Shown: positions 25,521-35,217, numbered from the stretch's first letter. The stretch: DNA of 64,000 bases from Eubacterium sp. (GCA_014465955.1 JACTVT010000001.1:25578-89577); one strand, 5' to 3'. Program-made: numbers and translations. The notes: generated by a model from the letters alone, not told the origin.

Positions 25521-25552
25521 AAAAGGTTTGTGATTGCTCACAAACCTTTTTT
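25521..25552. terminator. Bidirectional intrinsic terminator between nrdR and the glycosyltransferase
   Basis: AAAAGGTTTGTGA and TCACAAACCTTTT form a perfect 13-bp stem with loop TTGC. T-runs flank it on both strands, serving the two convergent genes. Confidence 0.95.
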
Positions 25553-25553
25553 G

Positions 25554-26753
25554 TTAATATTTATATTCTTCTTTATCTTTGCCGTTTTTGTAAAAATTGT
25601 CAATTACAATTTTGTATCTTTCATACGCCTTTGCAACAGCATCTTCCCAACTTATGTAAATATTGTTTTGCGCATTTTTACCAACATGTTTTAACAGGTC
25701 TTTTCTGTACATAATACTTTTAAGTTTTTTTGCAATATCATCGGCACTGTCTTTGCAAAGAAAACCTGTTATGCAGTCATCAATACCTTCGGAAGCACAG
25801 GAATTTTCAATAAGCAGTGACGGTGTGCAGCACGATGCCGCCTCTCTGACTACAAGCCCGTTTGTATCAAATGTTGACGGAAAAAGCAGCAAATCCGAAA
25901 CGGCATAGTATTTCTGAATTTTTTCACGGTCTAATATTTTGCCTGTCCAGATTACTCTGTCTTTCAGATTGAGTTTTCTGTAAAGCCGTTTTATGGCGTG
26001 CTCATCTGCGCCGAAACCGAGCAGAATCAGCCTGAAATCCTGATTTTTATCTTTTAAAATTCTGCATGCCTCAAAAATCTGCTTAATATTTTTATACCAT
26101 ATCATTCTGCCTGCATATATAAAAATGGGCACGTTTTCGGGCACGCCGAAATCTTTTTTTATGTTTTTTATTTCATCGTCGGAAAAATCTTTTTTCGGCA
26201 TATCGCAGCCGTTCGGCATAACAACATAATCACCTGTGTAACCGAGAATTCTGAGGCTTTCAGCGGTGCCTTCACTTGTAACCCATACTTCGTCGGCACT
26301 GTTAATATTGTTAAGAATAAACCGCCTTGCAAAATCCTTTGCCCATTTGGTAGGTACTCTTTTCTGAATATCAAATTCATATTTTGTATGGTATGTCAGA
26401 ACGGTAGGAATTCTTTTTTTACGGTTCACACACCTGAAATAGTAACTTGTGGCAAGCGGTGCATGGCTGTGAAGCAAATCAAAACTGCGATTAATAATTT
26501 CGTAGTGCAGTTTGTCTTTAAAAGGCCAGCCCACGCTGTATCCTTCTTTTGTCGGAACCCACCAACTTTTATATCTGAATATCTCATAAGGGTATTTACT
26601 GTCCTGCTGATTGGGATTTTTCGGCGTTATTATAGTTGCTTTGCAGTGGTTTTTATTAAGCACCGCAGCATAACTCTGGGCAACATTGCTTATTCCGTCG
26701 GTAGTAGGCGGAAAGGCGTCTGTGCCTATTGCTATTTTTAAATCTTCTTTCAT
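25554..26753 (-). CDS. GT4-family glycosyltransferase
   Basis: A 399-aa GT-B glycosyltransferase. The N-terminal domain begins IAIGTDAFPPTTDGISNVA and contains DLLHSHAPLATSYYF. The C-terminal nucleotide-sugar domain has FIYAGRMIWYKN, LILLGFGADEHA and the acceptor/donor glutamates around VVREAASCC and ENSCASEG. The overall pattern resembles Firmicute diacylglycerol glucosyltransferases, so glycolipid synthesis is plausible, but the substrate cannot be read from sequence. It is monocistronic with its own promoter and an AGGAG ribosome binding site. Convergent with nrdR. Confidence 0.87.
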   Translation of the reverse strand: MKEDLKIAIGTDAFPPTTDGISNVAQSYAAVLNKNHCKATIITPKNPNQQDSKYPYEIFRYKSWWVPTKEGYSVGWPFKDKLHYEIINRSFDLLHSHAPLATSYYFRCVNRKKRIPTVLTYHTKYEFDIQKRVPTKWAKDFARRFILNNINSADEVWVTSEGTAESLRILGYTGDYVVMPNGCDMPKKDFSDDEIKNIKKDFGVPENVPIFIYAGRMIWYKNIKQIFEACRILKDKNQDFRLILLGFGADEHAIKRLYRKLNLKDRVIWTGKILDREKIQKYYAVSDLLLFPSTFDTNGLVVREAASCCTPSLLIENSCASEGIDDCITGFLCKDSADDIAKKLKSIMYRKDLLKHVGKNAQNNIYISWEDAVAKAYERYKIVIDNFYKNGKDKEEYKY

Positions 26754-26792
26754 AGTTTCTCCTGAAATAAAATTTAAATAAAATGTACAAAC

Positions 26793-26821
26793 ACTATATC
26801 ACAAAAAACGGTTAATGTAAA
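26793..26821 (-). promoter_or_regulatory. Sigma-A promoter of the glycosyltransferase gene (minus strand)
   Basis: On the minus strand TTTACA (26821-26816) and TATAGT (26798-26793) have a 17-nt spacer. It is divergent from the hprK promoter across an AT-rich region. Confidence 0.75.
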
Positions 26822-26892
26822 TCGAAAAAATTTTTTTATACAAAATATTAATAATTCATTTATTTTTTATATGAAAAATTCTTTTTCTTATA

Positions 26893-26921
26893 TTGCTTTG
26901 AATTTATAATTATTATATAAT
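26893..26921 (+). promoter_or_regulatory. Sigma-A promoter of the hprK operon
   Basis: TTGCTT (26893-26898) and a perfect TATAAT (26916-26921) with a 17-nt spacer and AT-rich upstream DNA. It probably drives hprK through at least glcK and murB. Confidence 0.8.
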
Positions 26922-26950
26922 ATACTTGTATTACTATGGGAGGTGAGTTT

Positions 26951-27910
26951 ATGCCTGCTGCATACTCGGTATCACTGCAGAAAATCATAGACGTTCACGG
27001 ATTAGAGGTAATGTATTTGCCGAAGGACGCTAATGATATTCTGATTACTTCAAGTGAGGTAAACAGACCCGGCATTGTTCTGACAGGCTATGTGGATTAT
27101 TTTGATCCGCTCCGTATTCAGATTCTTGGCTGGACTGAAATCGGTTTTCTTCAGAGTATGAAAAGGGAAGAACAGGAAAAAGCACTCGGCTACTGGCTAA
27201 GTTTAAAGCCTGCCGCCGCAGTTGTTACAAGAGGGCTTGATGTGCCTCAGTATTTTCTTGACTGCTGTGAAAAATACGGTGTTCCTCTTTTGAAAACCGC
27301 TGATGAAACATCGCCGTTTCTTGCAGCGCTTATTCAGTTTTTAAATACCAGCCTTGCCCCGAGAATAACGCGCCACGGTGTTTTGTGCGAGGTTTACGGT
27401 GAAGGTGTGCTGATTATAGGCGAAAGCGGTGCAGGTAAATCCGAAACTGCAGTTGAACTTATCAAGCGCGGTCATCGTCTTATTGCTGATGATTCCGTTG
27501 AAATCAGGCGTATTGACTCTCATACTTTAACAGGTACTTCTCCCAATAATATCCGTCATTTTATTGAACTTCGCGGTATCGGTATTATTAATGCCCGACG
27601 TTTGTTCGGTATGGGCGCTGTAAAGCAGTCTGAAAAGATTAATCTTGTTATTCAACTTGAGCCGTGGGACGCGTCAAAGGCGTATGACCGACTGGGACTT
27701 GATAATGAATATACAACAATTCTTGATGTTCAGATACCTATAATAACAGTTCCCGTTAACCCCGGCCGAAATCTTGCGGTTATTATTGAAACTGCGGCAA
27801 TGAACAACCGCCAGAAAAAGATGGGCTACAATGCGGCAGCGGAACTTATGGAAGGTCTCGGTATGACGGATACTGTACCTAACGATAAAGAAATTGAAAT
27901 TATTTGGTGA
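26951..27910 (+). CDS. hprK: HPr kinase/phosphorylase
   Basis: A 319-aa bifunctional enzyme that phosphorylates and dephosphorylates HPr on serine, controlling carbon catabolite repression. The Walker A GESGAGKS (residues 157-164), His142, the ADDSVEI loop and the RGIGIINARRLFG signature are present. An in-frame ATG 15 nt upstream (26936) overlaps the GGGAGGTGAG ribosome binding site, so the ATG at 26951 is preferred. It is followed 16 nt later by a glucokinase gene, linking carbon sensing to sugar phosphorylation. Confidence 0.96.
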   Translation: MPAAYSVSLQKIIDVHGLEVMYLPKDANDILITSSEVNRPGIVLTGYVDYFDPLRIQILGWTEIGFLQSMKREEQEKALGYWLSLKPAAAVVTRGLDVPQYFLDCCEKYGVPLLKTADETSPFLAALIQFLNTSLAPRITRHGVLCEVYGEGVLIIGESGAGKSETAVELIKRGHRLIADDSVEIRRIDSHTLTGTSPNNIRHFIELRGIGIINARRLFGMGAVKQSEKINLVIQLEPWDASKAYDRLGLDNEYTTILDVQIPIITVPVNPGRNLAVIIETAAMNNRQKKMGYNAAAELMEGLGMTDTVPNDKEIEIIW

Positions 27911-27926
27911 AAAAGGAGTATAAACT

Positions 27927-28880
27927 ATGTATAATATCGGAATTGATTTGGGCGGAACAAATATTGTTGCATCTGTTGTTGACAGTGAATATAAGATTCT
28001 CGGTACGGGCAAAACACCTACTGCAACACCGAGAAGTGCAGACGAAATATTTGATGATATTGCGGCAGTTTGCAGAGAGGCTATGGATAAAGCAGGTGTT
28101 TCAATCGAGCAGATTTCATCAATCGGTCTCGGTACACCCGGTACTGTAAATGATGACGGTGTTATTGAATTTGCAAATAACCTCGGCTTTGAAAATGTGC
28201 CTGCAAGGGAAATGATAAGAGCAAGGCTCGGCGATGTGCCTGTTTATGTTGCGAATGATGCTAACTGCGCCGCACTCGGAGAGGCTTATGCAGGTTGTGG
28301 CAACGGCTCTAAAAACTTTGTTGCCGTAACACTCGGCACAGGCGTTGGCTCGGGTATTATTATTGACGGCAAAATCGTAACAGGCGTAAACTGTGCAGGC
28401 GGTGAATGCGGTCATATGGTTATTAACGTTGACGGTGAGCAGTGCACATGCGGCAGAAAGGGCTGCTGGGAGGCTTATGCATCTGCAACTGCACTTATCC
28501 GCCAGACAAAAGCGGCTATGGAAAAATATCCTGATTCTGTTATGCATAAGATTGCAGAAGAAGAGGGTAAAGTGTCGGGCAGAACTGCTTTCGATGCTAT
28601 GCGTAAGGGCGATATAGGCGGAATTGAAGTTGTAAATAATTATATAAAGTACGTTTCCTGCGGACTTATTAATCTTGTAAATGCACTTCAGCCTGAGATT
28701 ATTTGTATCGGCGGCGGTATATGCAACGAAGGCGAAACATTGCTGAAACCTTTAAGAAGATTTGTTCAGGCTGAGAGATATTCAATTTACAGTAAAATTC
28801 AGACCAAAATTATGAAAGCACAACTTGGAAATGATGCAGGTATTATCGGTGCCGCACTTCTTGGCGAGGCTTCAAAGTAA
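27927..28880 (+). CDS. glcK: ROK-family glucokinase
   Basis: A 317-aa ROK kinase that phosphorylates glucose with ATP. The phosphate-binding IGIDLGGTNI is at the N-terminus. The zinc site appears as CTCGRKGCWEAYAS, with the sugar-binding GGECGHMVI just before it, and VTLGTGVGSGI lies mid-protein. Lack of an N-terminal helix-turn-helix separates it from ROK repressors such as XylR. An AAAAGGAG ribosome binding site precedes it. Its position behind hprK fits a role in glycolysis control. Confidence 0.93.
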   Translation: MYNIGIDLGGTNIVASVVDSEYKILGTGKTPTATPRSADEIFDDIAAVCREAMDKAGVSIEQISSIGLGTPGTVNDDGVIEFANNLGFENVPAREMIRARLGDVPVYVANDANCAALGEAYAGCGNGSKNFVAVTLGTGVGSGIIIDGKIVTGVNCAGGECGHMVINVDGEQCTCGRKGCWEAYASATALIRQTKAAMEKYPDSVMHKIAEEEGKVSGRTAFDAMRKGDIGGIEVVNNYIKYVSCGLINLVNALQPEIICIGGGICNEGETLLKPLRRFVQAERYSIYSKIQTKIMKAQLGNDAGIIGAALLGEASK

Positions 28881-28891
28881 ACGGTGATTTC

Positions 28892-29791
28892 TTGAAAAAT
28901 ATAATCGAACTTTCAAAAAAATTAAATATTAAATTTCTAGAAAATGAGCCTATGAAAAAGCATACAACTTTTAAAATAGGCGGGGCAGCACGTCTTATGG
29001 TGTTTCCCGAAAAGGAAAGCGATGCGGCTGAAATCATAAAGTGCTGCAATGCTGAAAATGTTAGATATATGGCAGTGGGCAACGGTTCAAATCTGCTTGT
29101 TGATGATGACGGAATTGACGCCTGCGTTATTTGTTTTGACAGCAGTTTTTCCGATGTAAGGCTTGTTGATGAAGAAACTGTTTTTGCAGAGAGCGGCGCA
29201 TCATTGATGAAGGTTTGCCGCTTTGCACTTGAAAACAGTCTGTCTGGGCTTGAATTCGCTTTCGGAATTCCGGGCTCGTGCGGCGGTGCTGCATTTATGA
29301 ATGCAGGCGCATACGGCGGCGAAATGAAAGATGTGCTTGTTAAATGCCGCCATATTGACAAAAACGGCAATGTCGGCATTCTTGAAAAAGAAGATTTGAA
29401 ACTTTCCTACCGCCATTCGGCTTATTATGACAATGGCTGTGTCGTTACGGGGCTTTATCTTAAACTGAAAAAAGGCGATAAAACTGAAATTAAAGCGAAA
29501 ATGGACGATTTTCTGCAAAGAAGAAAGGATAAGCAGCCGCTTGAATTTCCGAGTGCAGGCTCAACCTTTAAGCGCCCCGAGGGCTATTTTGCAGGCGCAC
29601 TTATTGAGCAGTGCGGTCTTAAAGGTAAATCGGTAGGCGGTGCACAGGTTAGCGAGAAACACGCAGGTTTTGTTATAAACAAAGGCGGCGCAACTTGTAA
29701 GGATGTTGTTGATTTATGCGCTTTTTGCAGTGAAACCGTTATGAAAGAAAAAGGCGTTTCGCTTGAAATGGAAATCAGAGTTGTGAAATAA
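28892..29791 (+). CDS. murB: UDP-N-acetylenolpyruvoylglucosamine reductase
   Basis: A 299-aa type II MurB, an FAD enzyme that makes UDP-MurNAc for peptidoglycan. FAD-domain signatures are present (TTFKIGGAARLMVFP, AVGNGSNLLVDDDG, FAFGIPGSCGGAAFMNAGAYGG split by normal spacing), plus the catalytic serine in PSAGSTFKRP and the C-terminal Glu region. The start is TTG at 28892 with a GGTGA site. It sits between glcK and rapZ as in related Clostridia. Three tandem palindromic repeats follow. Confidence 0.95.
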   Translation: MKNIIELSKKLNIKFLENEPMKKHTTFKIGGAARLMVFPEKESDAAEIIKCCNAENVRYMAVGNGSNLLVDDDGIDACVICFDSSFSDVRLVDEETVFAESGASLMKVCRFALENSLSGLEFAFGIPGSCGGAAFMNAGAYGGEMKDVLVKCRHIDKNGNVGILEKEDLKLSYRHSAYYDNGCVVTGLYLKLKKGDKTEIKAKMDDFLQRRKDKQPLEFPSAGSTFKRPEGYFAGALIEQCGLKGKSVGGAQVSEKHAGFVINKGGATCKDVVDLCAFCSETVMKEKGVSLEMEIRVVK

Positions 29792-29795
29792 ACAT

Positions 29796-29913
29796 TGTAG
29801 GGGAGAGACTCCGTACCCTCCCGCAATTGAATTAGAATATCGTAGGGGAGGGTCTCTGTGCCCTCCCGCAATTGAATTAGAATATCGTAGGGGAGGGTCT
29901 CTGTGCCCTCCCG
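29796..29913 (+). repeat. Tandem triplet of the GAGGG-core palindromic repeat (45-bp period)
   Basis: Three copies start at 29796, 29841 and 29886, exactly 45 bp apart, each a 28-bp palindrome. The first two are followed by the same 17-bp spacer (CAATTGAATTAGAATAT). Copies 2 and 3 are identical; copy 1 has a few substitutions. The array fills the 155-nt murB-rapZ gap, showing local duplication of repeat plus spacer. Confidence 0.9.
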
Positions 29914-29946
29914 AAATATAATCACAAATAAATAAGGGTATCAGAT

Positions 29947-30819
29947 ATGCATATTGAGAAAAAAGAATTAGTAATTTTAACAGGACTTTCGGGTGCAGGC
30001 AAATCAACTGCCATGCGTTTTATGGAGGATGTTGGCTATTACTGCATTGATAATATGCCGCCTCTTCTTTTATCTTCCTTTTTAGGGCTTTTAACAAAAC
30101 AGACAGAGCACAGTAAAATTGCAATAGTTATTGATATCCGTTCAACGGAAAATTTTGATGTAATTATTCCGGTACTTGAAGACATTAACGAAGAAGATTA
30201 TAATATTAAAATCGTTTATCTTGATATTAAAACACATATTGCGCTTAAAAGATATAAACTGACCCGAAGAAAGCACCCGTTTGCAGACAGGTTTAACGGC
30301 GATATTGCAAAGGCGCTTTCCTATGAGCGTGAAACGATTGCTCCTTTAAGATCAAAAGCCGATTATATTATTGATACTTCCGATATGAACGGCAATCAGT
30401 TAAGGGACAGGCTTACGCAACTTCTTCTCGGTGATGAAAGCGATGTTATGAATATTCACGTTATGTCGTTCGGCTTTAAGCACGGTATTCCCACCGAGGC
30501 TGATTTTGTTATTGATGTCCGTTGCCTGCCGAATCCTTACTGGGTAGAAAATCTCAGAACAAAAACAGGTCTTGACGATGAAGTTAAAGATTATGTTTTT
30601 TCGTTTGACGAGTCAAATAAACTGCTTGAAAAATTGATTGATATGCTGGATTTTCTCAATCCGCTTTATATAAAAGAGGGCAAAAGCCAGATTGTCTTTG
30701 CAATAGGCTGTACGGGCGGCAATCATCGTTCTGTTGCAATTGCCGAGGCACTTAAGCATCATTTCCAGAGAAAATGGGATAATGTTACGGTTAATCACAG
30801 AGATATAAACAGAAAATAG
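29947..30819 (+). CDS. rapZ: RapZ/YvcJ nucleotide-binding protein
   Basis: A 290-aa protein with an N-terminal P-loop kinase-like domain (Walker A GLSGAGKS, residues 13-20, then DNMPP) and the conserved C-terminal domain ending IGCTGGNHRSVAIAEAL. Enterobacterial RapZ senses GlcN6P precursor status through GlmZ RNA; the Firmicute YvcJ is a GTP/ATP-binding protein with a less clear role. It lies directly before whiA. The usual middle gene yvcK is missing. Confidence 0.94.
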   Translation: MHIEKKELVILTGLSGAGKSTAMRFMEDVGYYCIDNMPPLLLSSFLGLLTKQTEHSKIAIVIDIRSTENFDVIIPVLEDINEEDYNIKIVYLDIKTHIALKRYKLTRRKHPFADRFNGDIAKALSYERETIAPLRSKADYIIDTSDMNGNQLRDRLTQLLLGDESDVMNIHVMSFGFKHGIPTEADFVIDVRCLPNPYWVENLRTKTGLDDEVKDYVFSFDESNKLLEKLIDMLDFLNPLYIKEGKSQIVFAIGCTGGNHRSVAIAEALKHHFQRKWDNVTVNHRDINRK

Positions 30820-30827
30820 GTATTGTA

Positions 30828-31718
30828 ATGTCTTTCTCTCAAAGTGTAAAAGATGAACTTGTAAAAACTGAATATGAATCTTTCTGCTGCAAAAAGTCCT
30901 TGCTTTACGGTATGTCTCTTTTCGGTAAAACTTTTGATTATAACAGCATTTCCCTGCAGACTGAAAATGAAAATATTGCACGGCTCTATTCCGATCTGCT
31001 TTTAAGCCTTTATAATATTAAAAATGAGATAAAGCAGTCAGTCGGCGGAAGAAATTATACCGTTTCTGTTTGTGATAAGCAGGATTGTGTAAAACTTCTT
31101 AAAGTGTTTGACCATATTGAAAAGGGCAGTAAAAAGATTAATCATTCAGTTTTTGACTGTGAAAACTGCCGTAATGCGTTTATTGCAGGTGCTTTTCTGT
31201 CCTGCGGCACTGTATCGTCACCCGAAAAGGATTATCATCTTGAATTTTCAGTGCCCTATTTTAATCTTTCAAAAAGTCTGCTGACTCTGCTTGATGAAAT
31301 TGAACTGAAGCCCAAATATGTAAACAGAAACGGGTATAACGTTGTTTATTTTAAGGGCAGTGAATCGATAGAGGACTGCCTTTACCTTATGGGTGCATCA
31401 AATGCAATGTTTGAGATGATGAATATTAAAATCGTTAAGGATTTCAGAAATAAGGCAAACAGGCAGGCGAACTGCGAAACGGCAAATATCAGCAGAATGG
31501 TAAACGCCGTGTCTGAACAGATTGTTGCCATTGAAAAAATATGGAGTAAAAAAGGCAGGGAATATCTGCCTGAAAATTTGGAACTGGCTGCCGAAACAAG
31601 ATATGAAAATCCCGATTTAAGTCTTGCCGAACTTGCATCACTCTGCAATCCGCCGCTAAGCAAAAGCGGTCTTAATCACAGGCTTAAACGTATTGTTGAA
31701 ATATCAAAGGAATTATAA
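30828..31718 (+). CDS. whiA: WhiA sporulation/division regulator
   Basis: A 296-aa protein with a LAGLIDADG homing-endonuclease-like N-terminal fold, beginning MSFSQSVKDELVKTEYESFCC, and a C-terminal helix-turn-helix (NPDLSLAELASLCNPPLSKSGLNHRL). WhiA influences division and chromosome segregation in Firmicutes and sporulation in Actinobacteria. It follows rapZ by 8 nt and precedes dnaE by 2 nt, so these genes are likely co-expressed. Confidence 0.95.
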   Translation: MSFSQSVKDELVKTEYESFCCKKSLLYGMSLFGKTFDYNSISLQTENENIARLYSDLLLSLYNIKNEIKQSVGGRNYTVSVCDKQDCVKLLKVFDHIEKGSKKINHSVFDCENCRNAFIAGAFLSCGTVSSPEKDYHLEFSVPYFNLSKSLLTLLDEIELKPKYVNRNGYNVVYFKGSESIEDCLYLMGASNAMFEMMNIKIVKDFRNKANRQANCETANISRMVNAVSEQIVAIEKIWSKKGREYLPENLELAAETRYENPDLSLAELASLCNPPLSKSGLNHRLKRIVEISKEL

Positions 31719-31720
31719 TA

Positions 31721-34700
31721 ATGTTTACACATTTGCATTTACACACTGAATATTCACTGCTTGACGGTGCGTGCAGAATAGAAAACCTTGTTCTTCGCGC
31801 AAAAGAACTTAATATGCAGTCCCTTGCTATTACCGACCACGGCAATATGTATGGGGCTGTTGATTTTTATAAAGCCTGCAAAAAGCACGGCATTAAACCG
31901 ATTATAGGCTGTGAAGTTTACGTTGCACCTCGTACAAGGTTTGATAAGGAAAAGGTGCTTGATAAGGATTATAACCACCTTATTCTGCTTTGTGAAAATG
32001 AAACAGGCTATAAAAATCTGATAAGGCTTGTGTCAATGGCATTTACAGAGGGATATTATTATAAACCCCGTGTTGACCACGATATTCTGGAAAAATATCA
32101 CGAGGGTCTTATATGCCTTTCTGCCTGTCTTGCAGGTGAAATTCCGCAGTCACTTTTAAGACGTGATTATGACGAGGCTAAGCGCACTGCACTCTGGTAC
32201 CGTGATGTTTTCGGCGCAGATAATTATTTTCTTGAAGTGCAGAATCACGGTCTTGACGAGCAGAAAATTGTTAATGACGGTCTTAAAAGACTGTCACGTG
32301 AAACGGGCATTCCTCTTGTTGCTACAAATGATGTTCACTATATAGAGCAGCAGGACAGTAAAATTCAGCAGGTGCTGATATGCATTGCCACAAATCATGT
32401 ACTCGGCGAGGATACGGGGCTTGAATTTCATTCAAACGAATTCTATCTCAAAAGCGAAGATGAAATGTTAAGAGCATTCCCCGATATTCCCGAGGCAGTG
32501 TCAAATACGCAGATGATTGCCGAAAGATGCAATTTTGATTTTGAATTCGGTAATACAAAACTTCCGTATTACGAAACGCCCGATAATATGGATCATTTTG
32601 AGTATTTCAGAAAATGCTGCTATGACGGACTGAAAAAGCGGTATGTAAACCCGCCTGATGAGTATGTGGAACGTCTTGAATACGAACTTGAAACCGTAAA
32701 CAAAATGGGCTATACGGATTATTATCTTATCGTTGCCGATTTTGTTTCGTTCGCTAAAAATAACGGTATCCCTGTCGGCCCGGGCAGAGGCTCGGGTGCA
32801 GGCTCAATTGCCGCTTACTGTATAGGGATAACAGATGTTGACCCTATGAAATATAACCTCCTTTTTGAACGCTTTTTAAATCCCGAAAGAGTGTCTATGC
32901 CCGATTTTGATATTGATTTCTGTTATGAGCGCAGGGGCGAGGTTATAGATTATGTTACAAAAAAATACGGCGCAGACCATGTTGCACAGATTGTTACGTT
33001 CGGCACCCTGCAGACCCGCGCCGCTATCCGTGATGTCGGCAGAGTTATGGGTATGCCGTATAACGCAGTTGACCGTGTGGCAAAACTTGTGCCGAATGAT
33101 TTTAAAATAACGATTGATGAGGCTGTCAGAAAGTCAAAGGAACTCCGTGAGGCAATGGCGGAAAATGACAGTATAAACGAACTGATTGAAACGGCAAGAA
33201 AAGTTGAGGGCATGCCGAGAAATACAAGCACCCACGCAGCAGGCGTTGTTATTACGCACGACCCTGTTATGTCCTATGTTCCGCTGGCAACGAATGACGA
33301 TCTTGTTGTTACGCAGTATATTATGACCACTCTTGAAGAACTCGGACTGCTGAAAATGGATTTTCTCGGTCTGAGAACTCTGACTGTTATCAATGATGCT
33401 TCAAAACAGGCTGGTATTGATATTGAAAGTATTTCAATTGAAGACCCTGCCGTTTATAAAATGTTTGCAATGGGGCAGACGGAGGGCATTTTTCAGTTTG
33501 AATCAAGCGGTATGAAGCAGATGCTTATGAATTTAAAGCCTACGAGGCTTGAGCATCTTATTGCCGCCAATTCGCTTTACCGACCCGGTCCTGCCAAGCA
33601 GATAGATACCTTTGTCAGCAATTCGCACAATCCGCAGAATGTAACCTACAGTACTCCGATGCTTGAGCCTATACTTGGTGATACGTTCGGCTGTATGGTT
33701 TATCAGGAGCAGGTTATGCAGATTTTTCGCTCGCTTGCAGGCTATTCATACGGCAGGGCAGATGTTGTCCGCCGTGCAATGAGCAAAAAGAAAAAAGATG
33801 TTATGGAGGCTGAACGAGTAACATTTATTGAGGGATGTGCAAAGAATAATATAGACAGCAGTGTTGCAAACGCCATTTTTGATCAGATGAGCGAATTTGC
33901 AAAGTATGCATTCAATAAGTCTCACGCCGCTTGTTATGCGCTTGTGGCTTACAGAACCGCATATTTAAAGAAATATTATCCTGCCGAATTTATGGCTGCG
34001 CTTTTAACCTCCGTGCTTGATTCTTCAAATAAAGTGGCACGCTATATTGCCGAGTGCAAACGGCTCGGTCTGCGCCTTGCAGTGCCTGATGTTAATACAT
34101 CTATGAAAGGCTTTTCCGCAAACGGCAGGGTGATTAATTACGGACTTTTGGGCATCAAAAACCTCGGCTCGGAATTCATCAATGAAATTATTAAAGAACG
34201 TGAAAACGGCAGATATAAGGATTTGTTTGACTTTTGTTCAAGGCTTCAGTCGGGGCATTTTAATCGTCGTGCAGTTGAAAGTCTTATCAGGTGCGGTGCA
34301 CTTGATTCAATAGGCGGCAACAGACGCCAAATGCTGCAGGCACTTCCTGCGCTTGTAACCAATCTTGAAAATTACAGGCGCAAAACGATGTATGGGCAGG
34401 TCGGATTTTTTGACCTCGGCGTTGATGAGGACAGTTTCGGTTTTGAGTTTGAAATGCCCGACGTTGATGAATTCCCGAAAGCAGAACTCCTTAAAATGGA
34501 AAAGGAAATGACAGGACTTTACCTTTCGGGTCATCCGCTTGATAAGTATGATGCGCTTATCGAAAAACTCGGTTATGCCAAAACGCTTGATCTTCTTGAA
34601 ATCGGCAAGATCGATGTATCGGCTTATCAGGATAAAAGCAGAGTAACGCTTTGCGGAATTATTACGCATATTACGCTTAAGCAGACAAGAAACGGGCAGA

Positions 34701-35197
34701 ATATGGCGTTTGTTGAGGTTGAGGATATGCTCGGTTCAATCGAGGTGCTCGTGTTTCCGAAAACGCTTGAGCAGTTTGCAGGCTATATTTCAAACGGCAA
34801 TGTTATAACGGTGCAGGGCACTGTTTCCTGCGAGGATGAAAAGGACGCTAAAATTCTTGCAAACGTGATTACGGGCGCACCGAGTGATAATAGTCAGCCC
34901 GTCAAAAAACAGACCTATTCATCTGTAAAAACAATAGAAAACAAGACGGAAAGCGCACCGAAAAAAGCAAAGCGAAAAGGCGTGTTTATCCGTTTTAAAT
35001 CAAAAAATGATGAAAATATACTGAAAGCAATGAATGTTATCGGCAAATACGGCGGCGAATTTCCGCTTTACTTTTATTATCTTGACGAGAAAAAATATGT
35101 GCTTCAGAATAAAACAGAGCATTTTAATTACAATAAAAAAATGGCAGAAGAGTTAAAATCGTTGCTTGGTAACGAAAATGTTGCCGTAATTGAGTAA
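31721..35197 (+). CDS. dnaE: DNA polymerase III alpha subunit DnaE
   Basis: An 1158-aa DnaE. The PHP domain starts HLHLHTEYSLLDGACRIENL, the catalytic aspartates appear in MPDFDIDF near residue 395, a helix-hairpin-helix region follows, and an OB-fold (VTLCGIITHITLKQTRNGQN) lies near residue 970. The C-terminal 100 residues are Lys-rich then globular. Low-GC Firmicutes use DnaE beside PolC for replication and repair. It follows whiA by 2 nt. The pfkA promoter lies just downstream. Confidence 0.97.
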   Translation: MFTHLHLHTEYSLLDGACRIENLVLRAKELNMQSLAITDHGNMYGAVDFYKACKKHGIKPIIGCEVYVAPRTRFDKEKVLDKDYNHLILLCENETGYKNLIRLVSMAFTEGYYYKPRVDHDILEKYHEGLICLSACLAGEIPQSLLRRDYDEAKRTALWYRDVFGADNYFLEVQNHGLDEQKIVNDGLKRLSRETGIPLVATNDVHYIEQQDSKIQQVLICIATNHVLGEDTGLEFHSNEFYLKSEDEMLRAFPDIPEAVSNTQMIAERCNFDFEFGNTKLPYYETPDNMDHFEYFRKCCYDGLKKRYVNPPDEYVERLEYELETVNKMGYTDYYLIVADFVSFAKNNGIPVGPGRGSGAGSIAAYCIGITDVDPMKYNLLFERFLNPERVSMPDFDIDFCYERRGEVIDYVTKKYGADHVAQIVTFGTLQTRAAIRDVGRVMGMPYNAVDRVAKLVPNDFKITIDEAVRKSKELREAMAENDSINELIETARKVEGMPRNTSTHAAGVVITHDPVMSYVPLATNDDLVVTQYIMTTLEELGLLKMDFLGLRTLTVINDASKQAGIDIESISIEDPAVYKMFAMGQTEGIFQFESSGMKQMLMNLKPTRLEHLIAANSLYRPGPAKQIDTFVSNSHNPQNVTYSTPMLEPILGDTFGCMVYQEQVMQIFRSLAGYSYGRADVVRRAMSKKKKDVMEAERVTFIEGCAKNNIDSSVANAIFDQMSEFAKYAFNKSHAACYALVAYRTAYLKKYYPAEFMAALLTSVLDSSNKVARYIAECKRLGLRLAVPDVNTSMKGFSANGRVINYGLLGIKNLGSEFINEIIKERENGRYKDLFDFCSRLQSGHFNRRAVESLIRCGALDSIGGNRRQMLQALPALVTNLENYRRKTMYGQVGFFDLGVDEDSFGFEFEMPDVDEFPKAELLKMEKEMTGLYLSGHPLDKYDALIEKLGYAKTLDLLEIGKIDVSAYQDKSRVTLCGIITHITLKQTRNGQNMAFVEVEDMLGSIEVLVFPKTLEQFAGYISNGNVITVQGTVSCEDEKDAKILANVITGAPSDNSQPVKKQTYSSVKTIENKTESAPKKAKRKGVFIRFKSKNDENILKAMNVIGKYGGEFPLYFYYLDEKKYVLQNKTEHFNYNKKMAEELKSLLGNENVAVIE

Positions 35198-35217
35198 ATA
35201 TTTGTGTATTATATTAC

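Noticed and set aside
26822..26892. AT-rich stretch between the glycosyltransferase and hprK as a replication origin or attachment site
   Set aside because: It contains no DnaA-box cluster or repeats beyond the two divergent promoters.
29796..29913. Regular 45-bp repeats resembling a minimal CRISPR array
   Set aside because: Spacer and repeat are both duplicated (17-bp spacers are identical), there are only three units, and the same palindrome is scattered singly through the window. No cas genes are present.
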